33,761 nucleotides of DNA from Phytomonas francai (Eukaryota > Euglenozoa > Kinetoplastea > Trypanosomatida > Trypanosomatidae): contig MJCC01000012.1 in assembly GCA_001766655.1 (NCBI GenBank), positions 65,916 to 99,676 of the forward strand. The letters run 5' to 3'. The position numbers were made by a program, and so were the translations under genes. Under the pieces are notes generated by a model. That model saw nothing but the letters and a program-made list of their open reading frames with translations. It was not told the DNA's origin and searched no databases. Positions 9,688-18,455 of the stretch are shown here, piece by piece; the stretch's first letter is position 1; every line of letters begins with the position of its first letter.

Positions 9688-10080
9688 CTAATGCCGTTCT
9701 CCCCGCAGGCGGAGGGCGAGCTGCACGTCCTTGGGCTGAATCGTCACGCGCTTCGCGTGGATGCAGGAGAGGTTGGTGTCCGCCAGGAGCGACACGATGT
9801 AGGCCTCCGTCGCCTCCTGGATCGCGAGGATCGCGCTGCTCTGGAACCGCATGCCCTCCTTCTGCGTGCTCGACACCTCGCGCACCAGGCGCTGGAAGGG
9901 CGCGCGCTGGATCAGCAGATCGGTGCTCTTCTGGTACGACTTGATCTCGCGCAGGGCGACGGTGCCCGGGCGCCAGCGGCGCTGCGCGTGCTTCACACCG
10001 GACGCAGCCTTGGGCGCCTTCTTGCTCTTCTTCGACGTGATGCTGTGCTTGGCACGCGCGGTCTCCTTCGTGCGGGACAT
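9688..10080 (-). CDS. histone H3, trypanosomatid type
   Basis: A 130-residue core histone. The start at 10080 gives [11 protein letters not shown], the typical trypanosomatid N-terminus; upstream in-frame codons do not look like histone and belong to the 5' UTR. The tail is lysine-rich and diverges from animal or plant H3, lacking the ARKS motifs around K9 and K27. The histone fold is well kept: [43 protein letters not shown], the loop [11 protein letters not shown], and the end [10 protein letters not shown]. The STQKEG segment holds the lysine that matches the DOT1-type methylation site in trypanosomes. It is the canonical form rather than the divergent variant H3.V. Only one copy is present here, whereas trypanosomatid H3 genes are often tandem. 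Confidence 0.97.
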   Translation of the reverse strand: MSRTKETARAKHSITSKKSKKAPKAASGVKHAQRRWRPGTVALREIKSYQKSTDLLIQRAPFQRLVREVSSTQKEGMRFQSSAILAIQEATEAYIVSLLADTNLSCIHAKRVTIQPKDVQLALRLRGERH

Positions 10081-10130
10081 GTTATATAGGAAGCTGGTGT
10101 AAAGGGGTGTGTTAGGAGTAGAGAGCTTTT

Positions 10131-10187
10131 CTTTAGAGCGGTTGAAAAAAAGGGCGGAAGGCACAGAGAGATGAGGAAGGGGAAGCC
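10131..10187 (-). promoter_or_regulatory. probable trans-splice acceptor of histone H3
   Basis: In the transcribed sense a long pyrimidine tract (about 10139-10187, C/T-rich and ending in seven Ts) is followed by AG at 10131-10132. This leaves a 5' UTR of about 50 bases before the H3 ATG. Confidence 0.6.
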
Positions 10188-10691
10188 AATCATGCAGCAA
10201 GTGAAAAGAAATAGGCTCGCGTGTTCGCCACACCAGTCAAGGTGTGACTCCCCACACCTACACGCCGCAAAAAGCCAGCACATATCACCCTTTTGTCAAG
10301 CGCAATGATAGCGTCACTGCCACCACACTCGAGGCTGTCACAGACAATGTCAAGATTAGATCGATAAATAGTTGAAATGAATACGTTTTTGTTACAGATT
10401 CGACATGCAGCCTTTGCTCCTGCGTTGCCACACACGTATACATGTACTGGGGGAATAAGTCAAGTTTGAGAAGGTACAAGCACTCTAGATAGTATGATAA
10501 TGTGTTGCGCATATTTATTTGTACCTTTAACCTCAGTGGGTTACACAGAATATTCATTAAATCACATTGAAATATTACAATTTTAGGAAAAAAATACCCC
10601 GGGTAAATTAAAGGATACTTCTTTTAAATTGGTTATACGAAAAATATACACAAGAATAATTATTATTTGCTACATCAAGAATATTTTACAG
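10188..10691. other. intergenic spacer
   Basis: AT-rich sequence upstream of H3. A 90-codon minus-strand frame (10285-10557) is present, but its composition is that of AT-rich non-coding DNA. I see no RNA gene. Confidence 0.45.
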
Positions 10692-10856
10692 CTATCGTTT
10701 AATAATATCCACATTCGAGCTATACGCTTTGTCCTGCAGCTCACACCCGTCCTGGCAGACGTCAACCACGGGAAGTGAGAGCACGGACGAGCTGCTCGCA
10801 CATTCCTCGACCATCACGTGGGGACGGGACAGCGCGAGAGAAACACGGATTATCAT
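10692..10856 (-). CDS. possible small ORF, 54 residues
   Basis: A short frame with a real ATG at 10856 inside an otherwise AT-rich 1 kb gap. Local GC rises over about 10720-10900, as it does in the genes here, and the product (begins MIIRVSLALSRPH, contains a CQDGC pair of cysteines) is not low-complexity. I recognise no family. It may be a small gene, a remnant of a longer one, or a chance frame in a 3' UTR. Confidence 0.25.
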   Translation of the reverse strand: MIIRVSLALSRPHVMVEECASSSSVLSLPVVDVCQDGCELQDKAYSSNVDIIKR

Positions 10857-11124
10857 TTTTGATATAAAAGGCCCTCCTCCCCCCGCTTCCACGGTGAGAG
10901 TGGGACGCTAGATCGGCAAAAATCATGCAAAAAAAGTCCTTCAGATAATACTGGCGTGAATAATTATATATAAACAATCCACACTATGGGTCCAAACTAA
11001 TCAAAACGGCTGGGTTCCCCCAGAATCAAACGTACACATTCATAGGTATACAGTTATATACATCTATGTATTCCTCCCATCTTTTGTTAAACTTACAAAA
11101 TCTTAAGGCCTTTCTCCTAAATGG

Positions 11125-12714
11125 TTAAATAAAAGATTTCAAAAGTTTTGAGTTGTACCGCAAGCCGTCTGTGCTCTGCGTTTGACCGGATAGGTACCGC
11201 TGGATGTGCACCACCCGCTTCCAATCCAGTACCCAGGTATCCATCCGCATCGTAGGGAGCCCATCTGGGCGGGGCTCGGCCATGTACGGCAGCCTCGGCG
11301 GGTCCGCGCTTTCGAACTCCACCGGCTGCATCACCCCCCACTTCCACTTGAGGTACGCGCAAAAGACGCCACGGGTGAAGGAGCCTCGCATCATCGCCGA
11401 AAAGGCGCGGGCTGGCGGGGAAAGCCTGGCGATCGCGCGCAGCGAGGAGCTGCTCCCGGGGCCTTCTCCAGCCCCCTCCGCCACGTCGTGAGGGGCGAAA
11501 AGGGAGAACATGATGTCGTCGTGGAACTGCGCCACGACCCCCCATGCGTCCAGGGTGCGCACCGTAAAGCCCAGGAGCCTCGCACGCCAGCGGTAGTCCT
11601 GCAGCTCAAAGCCGCCGGGAAAGGTATTCTCGTCAAAGTACCCCACCACCAAAATCGCGAGGCGTGAGAGGAAAAAAGAGGCCGCGGGCACCACGCTATC
11701 GCCGAGGGCAAGGCCTTCGTGGCCGCGAAAGAGCGTGGTGGCGGCGTAAGGGTTGTTCAACACGCCGCGTGGGCAAAGCGCCGACGTCGAGAGCTTCGCC
11801 CATCCTCCCTCGAAAACGACCCCATTAGGAGGGGTGCGGAATGGAAATTGCGCAGGGGTAGGGGCTGGCTGATGCACGCGATCCCTTCCCTCTCCGTTCG
11901 TCAACTCCTCCTCGCTTGGGCGCAAGCGTCGAAGGAGGTCCTTGTCTTTTCTCGTAAAGCTGTACATCTCCGCGAGGGAAGTGCGGAAGGGGCCGCTTGA
12001 AAGACGCGCGCCGCTATCGCAGACGTGAACGAAGGGCACCTCGTCGAAGGGGAAATTCAGGGCCTCTCGGAGGCCAACATTGAGGGCACCTGCGGCGCCG
12101 ATACCGTCGGGATGGCGGTGGATGAGAAGCCGGCGCGTCCAGCCCTTGAAGACGTGCTCGAGACCGTCCAGCAACAGTCGAATCTCCGGCGCGTCGCCAT
12201 TCGAAACGTAGAGCAGGCGACGTATGGGAACGCGATGATAGCACAGAGACGCCTTTGCATCACGAAGATCTACCGAAAGGACGGTGATCATGAAGGGAAT
12301 GCTGCTATATGCGCCCTCTGGCGGAAAGGGAAGCTCGCGTTGGTTCGCGACATCCAAATGGAGGCGTGCCTCAAGGCAGGAAACGAACTCCTTGAATGAG
12401 ATAAACGACTCGCTCTTGCGCGATGGAAGCACATCGTATGCATCGATGTATCTTCCTATCACATTCATGAACTCCTCCGGCGGCGCCGACATCGTATCAT
12501 CTTCTTCAGAACGGAGCAGAGGAGTCGGACGTGCTCCTAAAGACACTTCTTTGAGAGGAGTTGGCAAGTCCGAAGCTGCATTTTTATTCGTTAATACATA
12601 CATATTCATCCCGAGGAATCCTATCAGGATGAGTAGCCCAAGCACAATAAAGAGACGCATCGCATATTTCAGGCATCCTGCATGGCGCGTTCGGCGTGAT
12701 TTGCTATAGCACAT
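11125..12714 (-). CDS. type II membrane glycosyltransferase-like protein (GT-A fold)
   Basis: A 529-residue protein from the ATG at 12714. A short basic cytoplasmic tail is followed by one hydrophobic segment at about residues 20-41 (LFIVLGLLILIGFLG), then a long lumenal part: the topology of a Golgi/ER glycosyltransferase. The central region has an N-terminal strand (ITVLSVDLRD), RRLLYVSNGDAPE, a segment VPFVHVCDSGARLSSG in the place of the metal/nucleotide-sugar acidic motif, and later FDENTFPGGFELQDYRWRARLLGF. That last segment closely matches the ENxxPxxxExxDYxxR pattern of GT2-like transferases. The canonical DXD is replaced by DSG, so activity is not guaranteed. Kinetoplastids use many such enzymes for surface glycoconjugates. 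The substrate cannot be inferred. Confidence 0.7.
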   Translation of the reverse strand: MCYSKSRRTRHAGCLKYAMRLFIVLGLLILIGFLGMNMYVLTNKNAASDLPTPLKEVSLGARPTPLLRSEEDDTMSAPPEEFMNVIGRYIDAYDVLPSRKSESFISFKEFVSCLEARLHLDVANQRELPFPPEGAYSSIPFMITVLSVDLRDAKASLCYHRVPIRRLLYVSNGDAPEIRLLLDGLEHVFKGWTRRLLIHRHPDGIGAAGALNVGLREALNFPFDEVPFVHVCDSGARLSSGPFRTSLAEMYSFTRKDKDLLRRLRPSEEELTNGEGRDRVHQPAPTPAQFPFRTPPNGVVFEGGWAKLSTSALCPRGVLNNPYAATTLFRGHEGLALGDSVVPAASFFLSRLAILVVGYFDENTFPGGFELQDYRWRARLLGFTVRTLDAWGVVAQFHDDIMFSLFAPHDVAEGAGEGPGSSSSLRAIARLSPPARAFSAMMRGSFTRGVFCAYLKWKWGVMQPVEFESADPPRLPYMAEPRPDGLPTMRMDTWVLDWKRVVHIQRYLSGQTQSTDGLRYNSKLLKSFI

Positions 12715-12731
12715 CAATTAAATATAGAATG

Positions 12732-12749
12732 CTAAAAGTAAAAAAAAAA
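12732..12749 (-). promoter_or_regulatory. probable trans-splice acceptor of the glycosyltransferase-like gene
   Basis: In the transcribed sense a run of ten Ts followed by ACTTTTAG lies about 18 bases before the ATG at 12714. It is one of the clearest acceptor-like signals in the window. Confidence 0.6.
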
Positions 12750-13074
12750 TGATGTATCGGTATATACAGTAACGGCACTATGGATTTTTGAGATTAAACG
12801 TTAATCTGCCTTAAACCTGAAGCGCATATATGGATATAATAATAAAGGGATCAATAATAAGTCGTGATTGAACATACACGTATTTGATACACCACTCTTC
12901 ACGAAGGATAACGTCTTTCCATTATCGAAAAGGGCGTGTAGCTTATGTATAAAGTAAAAGTGTAAAGGCACGACCACAACATCTATGGAGGGCTTGCACA
13001 CGTAAAAAGGAGAAGATGGGGTAATATTATATCTATGATTCCTTGCTTCAATAAGCCTTCCCTAAATATCTATC

Positions 13075-13116
<42 letters not shown>

Positions 13117-13383
13117 TTCTTGAAAAGATACCACTAGAGAAGGGGACCCGGTCGCCTCAAAAAAGCGCTTCTAAAAGCTCTTCCCTCCCTCCCTCCCCCC
13201 ATCCCCTCCTGGACGTTTAGGATGCCGTGTCAAGAGAGAGCAAAGGGTAAGATCGCTAGTAAGAAGAACAACCTTGCGTACAGAAGGTCCGATCTTTGTG
13301 GTACACGTAATAATTGCAGTAATAAAAAACATAAGAAGGGGCAACCAAAAGCCGACATCTCTCGTCTAGGCCACAAAAGGCCG
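12750..13383. other. intergenic spacer with TA microsatellite and C-rich tract
   Basis: Holds the TA repeat at 13081-13108 and a CCCT-rich tract at about 13183-13205 on the plus strand. The rest is AT-rich, presumed 3' UTR of the next gene. No coding frame stands out. Confidence 0.5.
13081..13108. repeat. (TA)14 microsatellite
   Basis: Perfect alternating TA run in the spacer. Likely length-polymorphic. Confidence 0.95.
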
Positions 13384-15276
13384 TCATCCTTGCTCTTTTC
13401 TCAAACGATCGTAGAGACATTCATTAACCGGGATCCCGCGCTCGGCGTGGCTGGCGGCGCCCACGAAAAGCTGCGTCGCCGAGGCCCGGGCCATGGCGGG
13501 CGCCAAAACCTCCTCCTGGGAGGGCGGGGCAAAGAGGTAGAGCGCGCCGACCGGGTGCGAAAAAGTAAACAAAGACCTCGCGTCCGGCGCGAACTCGTTC
13601 GTTTGATGCATCGCGATCACCTCCAGGGCGTACGCGTTCGCGCGATCCAGCGCGTAGGCAAGGGGGTCTTGCGCGAACTCGATCTGGAGCTCAGTTGGAG
13701 GCACCTCCATCAGGCGAGGCTCGTTCGCCATTGAATCTGGGAGAAGAACGGCCGGAACGCCGTATCGGAGGGCCGCCACCAGGAGACTATTACTTTCCAC
13801 CACCGAGGGCGTGCCGAGGAGGACGAGGAAAATTTGATGCCCTCGGAGCTGTACGGCGCCGAGGGTCGGCAAGCCCCCGCGCGAAAGGACAGAGATCTGC
13901 TGCGGAAGCGACGACTCGCGCGATCGCGAAGCGGTATTGGCACGCTTCATCGGCAAAGGTGGGACCCCTATGGGATCGGGCGAGGGTGCCGGCGGCGCGT
14001 TTTGACTCGGCACGTCGACGGGCGTTGGCATTGGCAATCGCGTCCGCGTCGTCGCCGGCGACTCCTCCTGCAAAACGGGATCCTCGTCGAGGTCCGTGCC
14101 GATCACGGGCAGCTCGAGTTTCGGCAGCAGGTTCTTCTCGGCCTCTTTGGCGGGGTCGCCGGCGTGCAGGGCGGCCTGGTGCTCCCGCATGCTCGCCGGT
14201 GCGGTCGTGATCGAGTGCTGACGGTCGTCCCCCTCACGCGCGTCTTTGCCGAGCGCGAGCCCGAGGTTGGCCCCGAACGCGAGCTCGCTGTAGTCCCGCG
14301 AGAAGAGGTGGTTTTCGGTGCCGGAGATCGGCTCCACCTGGCTGAGCTCGTCGCCGAAGAGGAGGAGCCGGCGTCGCTCCGCGCGCCGCGCGATCACCCG
14401 AGAGGCGATGTAGAGCGCCAGGTAGGTGAAGATCGGAAGGAAGACGCCGACGGGGATCATCGGCCGGGACTTCTCCCACCCCCCGGCGGCGGCGGCCTGG
14501 AGCTTTCGCGCCATCGCGTCCGCCGCGGACCGCGAGGAGGCCTGGAGCTCCGAGAGGATCGGCACCCCGCGGGCGCGCAGGGCCCACGCCGCCGGGCGCT
14601 CCACCACCGCCGGCAGCCCCGCCCGAACCTCGCGCAGCCAACCCGGGATGTCGGCCCCGCCCACGCCCCCCCCGCCGACGGCGAGCGCGCGCAGCCCTTC
14701 GGCCGAAAGCCCCGGCCCCGCCCGCGGCGTCCACGCCGGGACGGCGCGGAGCAGCCCCGCCAGCGCCCCATTCCCGCCGGCCGCAAGAAGGCCGAAGAGG
14801 ATCGGCCGGCGGAAGAAGTACCCCATCGCCCGCACCCGCGCGACCGTCTCGTTCGCCTGGAAGAAGCTCACGAGGGTCGAGCTGAGCTCGGAGCCGGAGC
14901 GGGGGTCGCTGAGGTCGTAGTCGTAGTCGTAGCTCAGCGAGCCGTAGCCGGAGGTGTAGTCCTCGGGCTCGTAAAAGGTCGGTTGGCTCATCGTCTCGGA
15001 GCGCGTGAGGTAGCTCGTCTGGCCGGAGTAGAGGTCGCTCGAGAGGCCGGTCGCGCCGGAACTCGCGATGCCGAGGCGGGCCCCCGCGCCCGCATCGCCG
15101 CGCCGCCGCGCGCGGCCGACGTTCGCGAGGGCGTACGCGGCCTCCTCCTCCTCCTCTTGGCTGGCCTGCCCGGAGTTCAGGCTCCCCTCGGCGTCTAGGT
15201 AGTCCGACCCGCTCTCGCCCACCGGCATCGAATCGTTCCTCGAGGTGTAGCCGCTCGAGTCGTAGAAGCTACTCAT
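13384..15276 (-). CDS. low-complexity protein with possible SpoU-like C-terminal domain
   Basis: A 630-residue protein. The first ~135 residues are Ser/Tyr/Asp/Glu-rich with GYTS and YDYDYD segments and look disordered. Residues ~150-280 are Ala/Gly/Arg-rich, encoded by very GC-rich DNA. A hydrophobic stretch (IPVGVFLPIFTYLALYIAS, about 284-302) may be a membrane span. A Pro/Ser-rich linker follows. The last ~140 residues look folded: VQLRGHQIFLVLLGTPSV, then VGALYLFAPPSQEE, ending in VNECLYDRLRK. That end resembles the ALYxFGPE and NxxxVxLYDR motifs of SpoU/TrmH-family RNA methyltransferases, but the glycines and asparagine of the cofactor knot are not preserved, so any relation would be degenerate. 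Function unknown. Start at 15276 is uncertain (see findings); 15228 is an alternative. Confidence 0.7.
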   Translation of the reverse strand: MSSFYDSSGYTSRNDSMPVGESGSDYLDAEGSLNSGQASQEEEEEAAYALANVGRARRRGDAGAGARLGIASSGATGLSSDLYSGQTSYLTRSETMSQPTFYEPEDYTSGYGSLSYDYDYDLSDPRSGSELSSTLVSFFQANETVARVRAMGYFFRRPILFGLLAAGGNGALAGLLRAVPAWTPRAGPGLSAEGLRALAVGGGGVGGADIPGWLREVRAGLPAVVERPAAWALRARGVPILSELQASSRSAADAMARKLQAAAAGGWEKSRPMIPVGVFLPIFTYLALYIASRVIARRAERRRLLLFGDELSQVEPISGTENHLFSRDYSELAFGANLGLALGKDAREGDDRQHSITTAPASMREHQAALHAGDPAKEAEKNLLPKLELPVIGTDLDEDPVLQEESPATTRTRLPMPTPVDVPSQNAPPAPSPDPIGVPPLPMKRANTASRSRESSLPQQISVLSRGGLPTLGAVQLRGHQIFLVLLGTPSVVESNSLLVAALRYGVPAVLLPDSMANEPRLMEVPPTELQIEFAQDPLAYALDRANAYALEVIAMHQTNEFAPDARSLFTFSHPVGALYLFAPPSQEEVLAPAMARASATQLFVGAASHAERGIPVNECLYDRLRKEQG

Positions 15277-15906
15277 GGGGGGGGGGGGGACGAAACAAAA
15301 AAAAAATGGGGCGAGTCTTTTTCTAGCGGTAATACACAGACAAAAGGATCCTTTTGCCGCGTCAAATAGTCTATTAATGGGATATAAGAACTACAATGTT
15401 TATAGCGCAACGTGTAACACGAAGGAAGCTGAATTTGAAGGAATAGGCGGTGCCCCTCGGGGGAGCTGTTTGACCCCTTCGTAGGTTAAGTCTAATCTAG
15501 TATCTTGAGATAGATGTGATAATGAATCGCTCAATCAAGGAATAAAACGAGTGGGAAGGTAAAATTGTGTACCGCATTACGTGGCAGCTCAACAAAACTA
15601 GATTCGTCCTTTTCATGAGCTAGAACCCTTATTAAAGTGAATTGATAACTCTGCAGATCTACCCTTCTAAGCCTCGACAGCAAGACAAAAATTTAACCCA
15701 TCAAGTATAACCAAACCTCCCGCTGGAAAAAACACCCCACCCTCCCTCTCTGCACCGTCTTTTTTTTTAATCTGCACAAGGTTGTATACCAAAAAATAGA
15801 GTACCTAGAAAAGGGCGGATTACTAATTTATACTCCAGGCAAGGCTACGCCTCGAAGTAAGCGTTGGTAAATCCGTGTTGTGTGGTATGAACGATAGATA
15901 AAAGGT

Positions 15907-15940
<34 letters not shown>

Positions 15941-16011
15941 CATATGAGGGAGGGATAGGAGAAAAACCGCACTCAGGGCGGAGAGGCACCACGATGAACG
16001 AGCGGCATCGT
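15277..16011. other. intergenic spacer with poly-purine tracts and TA microsatellite
   Basis: Begins with G- and A-runs on the plus strand (C10 and T10-like runs in the transcribed sense) immediately before the start codon of the gene at 13384-15276. A TA repeat sits at 15907-15932. Otherwise AT-rich; I see no gene. Confidence 0.5.
15907..15932. repeat. (TA)13 microsatellite
   Basis: Alternating TA run followed by TGTATGTACATATG, about 75 bases before the stop of the RRM/RS gene, thus probably in its 3' UTR. Confidence 0.9.
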
Positions 16012-16749
16012 TTAGTTATATTTCGATGCTCTTCGTTGGCTTTTAGACGGTGGTGTGCGCTGTCGTGAGACTTTATGCTCTCTTTTACCCCCCCTTGTTG
16101 ACGATCCCGACCGAGTGCGCCGCCTCCTAACACTTCTTGAAGATGATCGTGAGGAAGATCTAAACGAAGACGATGACGTAGACGAAGTATGGCGGCTGGA
16201 ATGTCGGGTACGTCGTGGATCACGGCTCTTTCGTCGCCGATAAGAGCGTGAGGAGGATGAAATGCTCCGACTTCCGGTGGCGTACCGGTCGGATCTTCGA
16301 CGCCGCCGCCTGTGATACCCAGACGAGCCCGAAGAGTCCGACCTCAACGACGACGACCGTGAGGATACGCTCCAACTGCGGCTCCTGCGAGGTCGATCAT
16401 GAATTTTGCGCAGCCTCGCAGGGGGTTCCGTCGTTCTGCCCTTCACCACCGGCCGCTCGCTCGGCGGCAGTGCGTGGTCAACCTTGGCGAAGCTCACGTT
16501 AACCCGTCCCCCATCGATCACCGCGCCGTGCAAGACGCCGTATACCTTGATGGTGTCCTCTTCGGTCGCGCCGACAACCTCCGCGCGGCCGTGTGGGCAA
16601 GTCTGCCAAGCCACCGGCTTGGGCATGATCACCTTTTTAATCCGAACCGCGCGTCTACCAAGGGAATCCATGCTAAGAAGCTCGTGAAGATGAGCCTCGG
16701 TCACGTTCGGCGACAAATTTGCGATGCGAGAGACCAGCTCGATGGTCAT
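16012..16749 (-). CDS. RRM and RS-domain RNA-binding protein (SR-like)
   Basis: A 245-residue protein from the ATG at 16749; the in-frame codon at 16788 is GTG. Residues ~1-90 match an RRM-like fold: first strand LVSRIANLSPNVTEAHLHELL, a central part with a degenerate RNP1 (GRAEVVGA), and a closing strand RVNVSFAKV. Aromatic RNP residues are mostly absent, so RNA binding may be weak or protein-directed. From about residue 115 the protein is an RS domain, with many RS/SR dipeptides and Arg runs. The RRM-then-RS order resembles RNPS1 and small SR proteins, which act in mRNA processing in the nucleus. In trypanosomatids SR proteins influence trans-splicing and mRNA stability. The RNPS1 comparison is an inference. 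Confidence 0.8.
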   Translation of the reverse strand: MTIELVSRIANLSPNVTEAHLHELLSMDSLGRRAVRIKKVIMPKPVAWQTCPHGRAEVVGATEEDTIKVYGVLHGAVIDGGRVNVSFAKVDHALPPSERPVVKGRTTEPPARLRKIHDRPRRSRSWSVSSRSSSLRSDSSGSSGYHRRRRRRSDRYATGSRSISSSSRSYRRRKSRDPRRTRHSSRHTSSTSSSSFRSSSRSSSRSVRRRRTRSGSSTRGGKREHKVSRQRTPPSKSQRRASKYN

Positions 16750-17153
16750 CGCGGTGGGAAACTGCAGCCGTGATATCTGTGGGAGCACCCCCTTTAGGAA
16801 TACGATGCTTTGTCTGTTAGCCTTTAGCGGCTCGCCAGCAGTCTCCTTTTAGCGGTAAAAAGAGCAGAAGGGAAATTAATCGATTTCAGAAAGCGCTGCG
16901 TGCTGATAGTATCATATTGAAACTCGGTATTAGACAACAGACACTATTGCAAACACATGCACACACATAAGAACTGAAGAAAGGTTGGAATAGTCGTAGA
17001 AAAGACAGCGAAAACTTAATATGAAGCAATCAGTTGAAATTACGTAAATTAGAAAGAACAAGCAATGGTTTCTTCTTACACACCTTTTAACCATTTAGAA
17101 CAGCAAGCTCGCAACATTATTTTCTACTAGTAGGGAAAAACTAGCATACCCTC
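16750..17153. other. intergenic spacer
   Basis: Contains a pyrimidine tract in the transcribed sense at about 16848-16877 followed by CTAAAAG, a plausible acceptor for the RRM/RS gene. The remainder is AT-rich with no visible gene. Confidence 0.5.
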
Positions 17154-17717
17154 TTATTGAAAACACTTTTCGATTTTCGCGACAATTTCTTGGTAAACTG
17201 AACTTTCATGGATCTGAGGAATCAACACCAAGAGGCCGCCGACGAAATGACCCTGGGAGCGGTATCCTATCAAAGTTAAAAAACAACACTTGTCTAACGC
17301 CTGGACAGTAACTGCATCGTGGTACTGTGCGCTGATGTATAATGGCACCCCCATCTGCAGCTGCTCAAGGTTCTGAAAGCAGCGAGCACCGCTCAGAACA
17401 ACATTGCTTTCTATTGGCATGTCCTCTTCGGCGGCTGTATTTGTTATTTCCTCCGTGGAGGTTTCTAGCGTCACCCCCTTTCCATTTCTTTCCCCACCAA
17501 AGGTGATGGGTGGATTCGGCATTGCGCTGCTCATCATATTTTGTAAGGAACCCCTTGCAAATTCAACGTCCGTTTTTACAGCGACAGATGGGGTATGACC
17601 GAAACACGATAGTATGGTGTTCCCCTGACGGTCTGAAAGAACCAGCTGCGAAACTAAGCCCATTTGTATGAGCTGGTTGAAATACTGCTCGATGGCAGTG
17701 CCTGGTACGTGATCCAT
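17154..17717 (-). CDS. roadblock/LC7-fold protein, LAMTOR3-like
   Basis: A 187-residue protein from the ATG at 17717. It has the two halves of a roadblock fold separated by an insertion. The N-terminal part is a helix (IEQYFNQLIQMGL) and the hairpin VSQLVLSDRQGNTILSCFG. The C-terminal part has GVPLYISAQYHDAVTVQAL, CCFLTLIGYRSQGHFVGGLLVLIPQI, and a final helix. The pattern xxVSDRxGxxI, a segment with two strands, LPLxxxF and a closing helix is that of LAMTOR3 (MP1), a scaffold of the Ragulator complex on lysosomal membranes. The insertion of about 50 polar residues in the middle is unusual. Dynein roadblock light chains and MglB-like proteins share the fold and are alternatives; the length argues against a plain LC7. 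Confidence 0.55.
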   Translation of the reverse strand: MDHVPGTAIEQYFNQLIQMGLVSQLVLSDRQGNTILSCFGHTPSVAVKTDVEFARGSLQNMMSSAMPNPPITFGGERNGKGVTLETSTEEITNTAAEEDMPIESNVVLSGARCFQNLEQLQMGVPLYISAQYHDAVTVQALDKCCFLTLIGYRSQGHFVGGLLVLIPQIHESSVYQEIVAKIEKCFQ

Positions 17718-18203
17718 ATTCAAACCTTGCGTAGAAATTCGCTACCTTTAATTAAAATGCTGCGTAAACCCTGTGCACCCCCCTCTCCGCCTAACATAAA
17801 AATAAAGGAAAAGGAAGTACAAATAAAAGTAAGAGTACATTGAACGCGACCAACCCATTAAACCCTTTGGGAGAAAAAACGGGGGAAAAAAGCAACCCCA
17901 CAACATCCCCATAACCTAGAAAAAGACGAAAAATCAGATGGAACACGAAGGTTTTATGGAAATGTGAGCTCTGTAAAACGCAAAAAAAAAAGTGCCGCTA
18001 GAGCCTGTAAGTGAAGAAAAATAACCCTATTTTTGTAGCAATAAAAAAGGGTTTATTATAAGATGGATCAATAGAAACGCTTAACTATCTATGTAAAGTG
18101 TGTCTAAACTCAATATTATTTTTTATTTTTAAGGCCAAGTTCTGGACATCGTGGTCATCTCGTATAGCTCCATAAGAAAAGGCATTAAACGATGATCAGC
18201 TTT

Positions 18204-18230
18204 TCTCTCTCTCTCTCTCTGTCTGTCTCT
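18204..18230. repeat. (CT)n microsatellite
   Basis: TTCTCT run followed by GTCTGTCTCT on the plus strand. In the transcribed sense it is a GA repeat, so it is not itself a splice pyrimidine tract for these genes. Confidence 0.85.
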
Positions 18231-18407
18231 TAGATTACTGTATAGCTGCAGAGTCCGAATCAGTACATCAGAGGTAAGGTATATCTATTAACCATCTGAT
18301 TCCACGAACCGTTCTGAAATGAATGCATGCGAAAATTCATCCGGTGAGCAAGAAATCCGAATGGGTCGCAACGTTCGCATTTGCCCTCTATCCCTCTCTC
18401 CCTCCAA

Positions 18408-18428
18408 ACACACACACACACACACACA
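18408..18428. repeat. (CA)n microsatellite
   Basis: About ten CA units in the 3' flank of the LYR/ApaG gene. Confidence 0.85.
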
Positions 18429-18455
18429 TAAAAATATCCTTAAGCACCCCTTGCT

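Larger units (their letters stand above)
17718..18455. other. intergenic spacer with CT and CA repeats
   Basis: AT-rich spacer of about 740 bases containing a CT repeat (18204-18230) and a CA repeat (18408-18428). The CA repeat lies about 27 bases after the stop of the LYR/ApaG gene in the transcribed sense. No coding frame stands out. Confidence 0.5.

Noticed and set aside
9688..10233. Longer N-terminal extension of histone H3
   Set aside because: The extra 51 codons are not histone-like and include the inferred splice acceptor and 5' [14 protein letters not shown] is the expected start.
10285..10557. 90-codon minus-strand ORF upstream of H3
   Set aside because: AT-rich, no recognisable domain, and composition like the surrounding spacer.
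13834..15198. 454-codon plus-strand open frame
   Set aside because: It is the antisense shadow of the GC-rich gene on the minus strand. Its product is Arg/Gly/Pro-rich without domains, and it would be the only gene on the plus strand.
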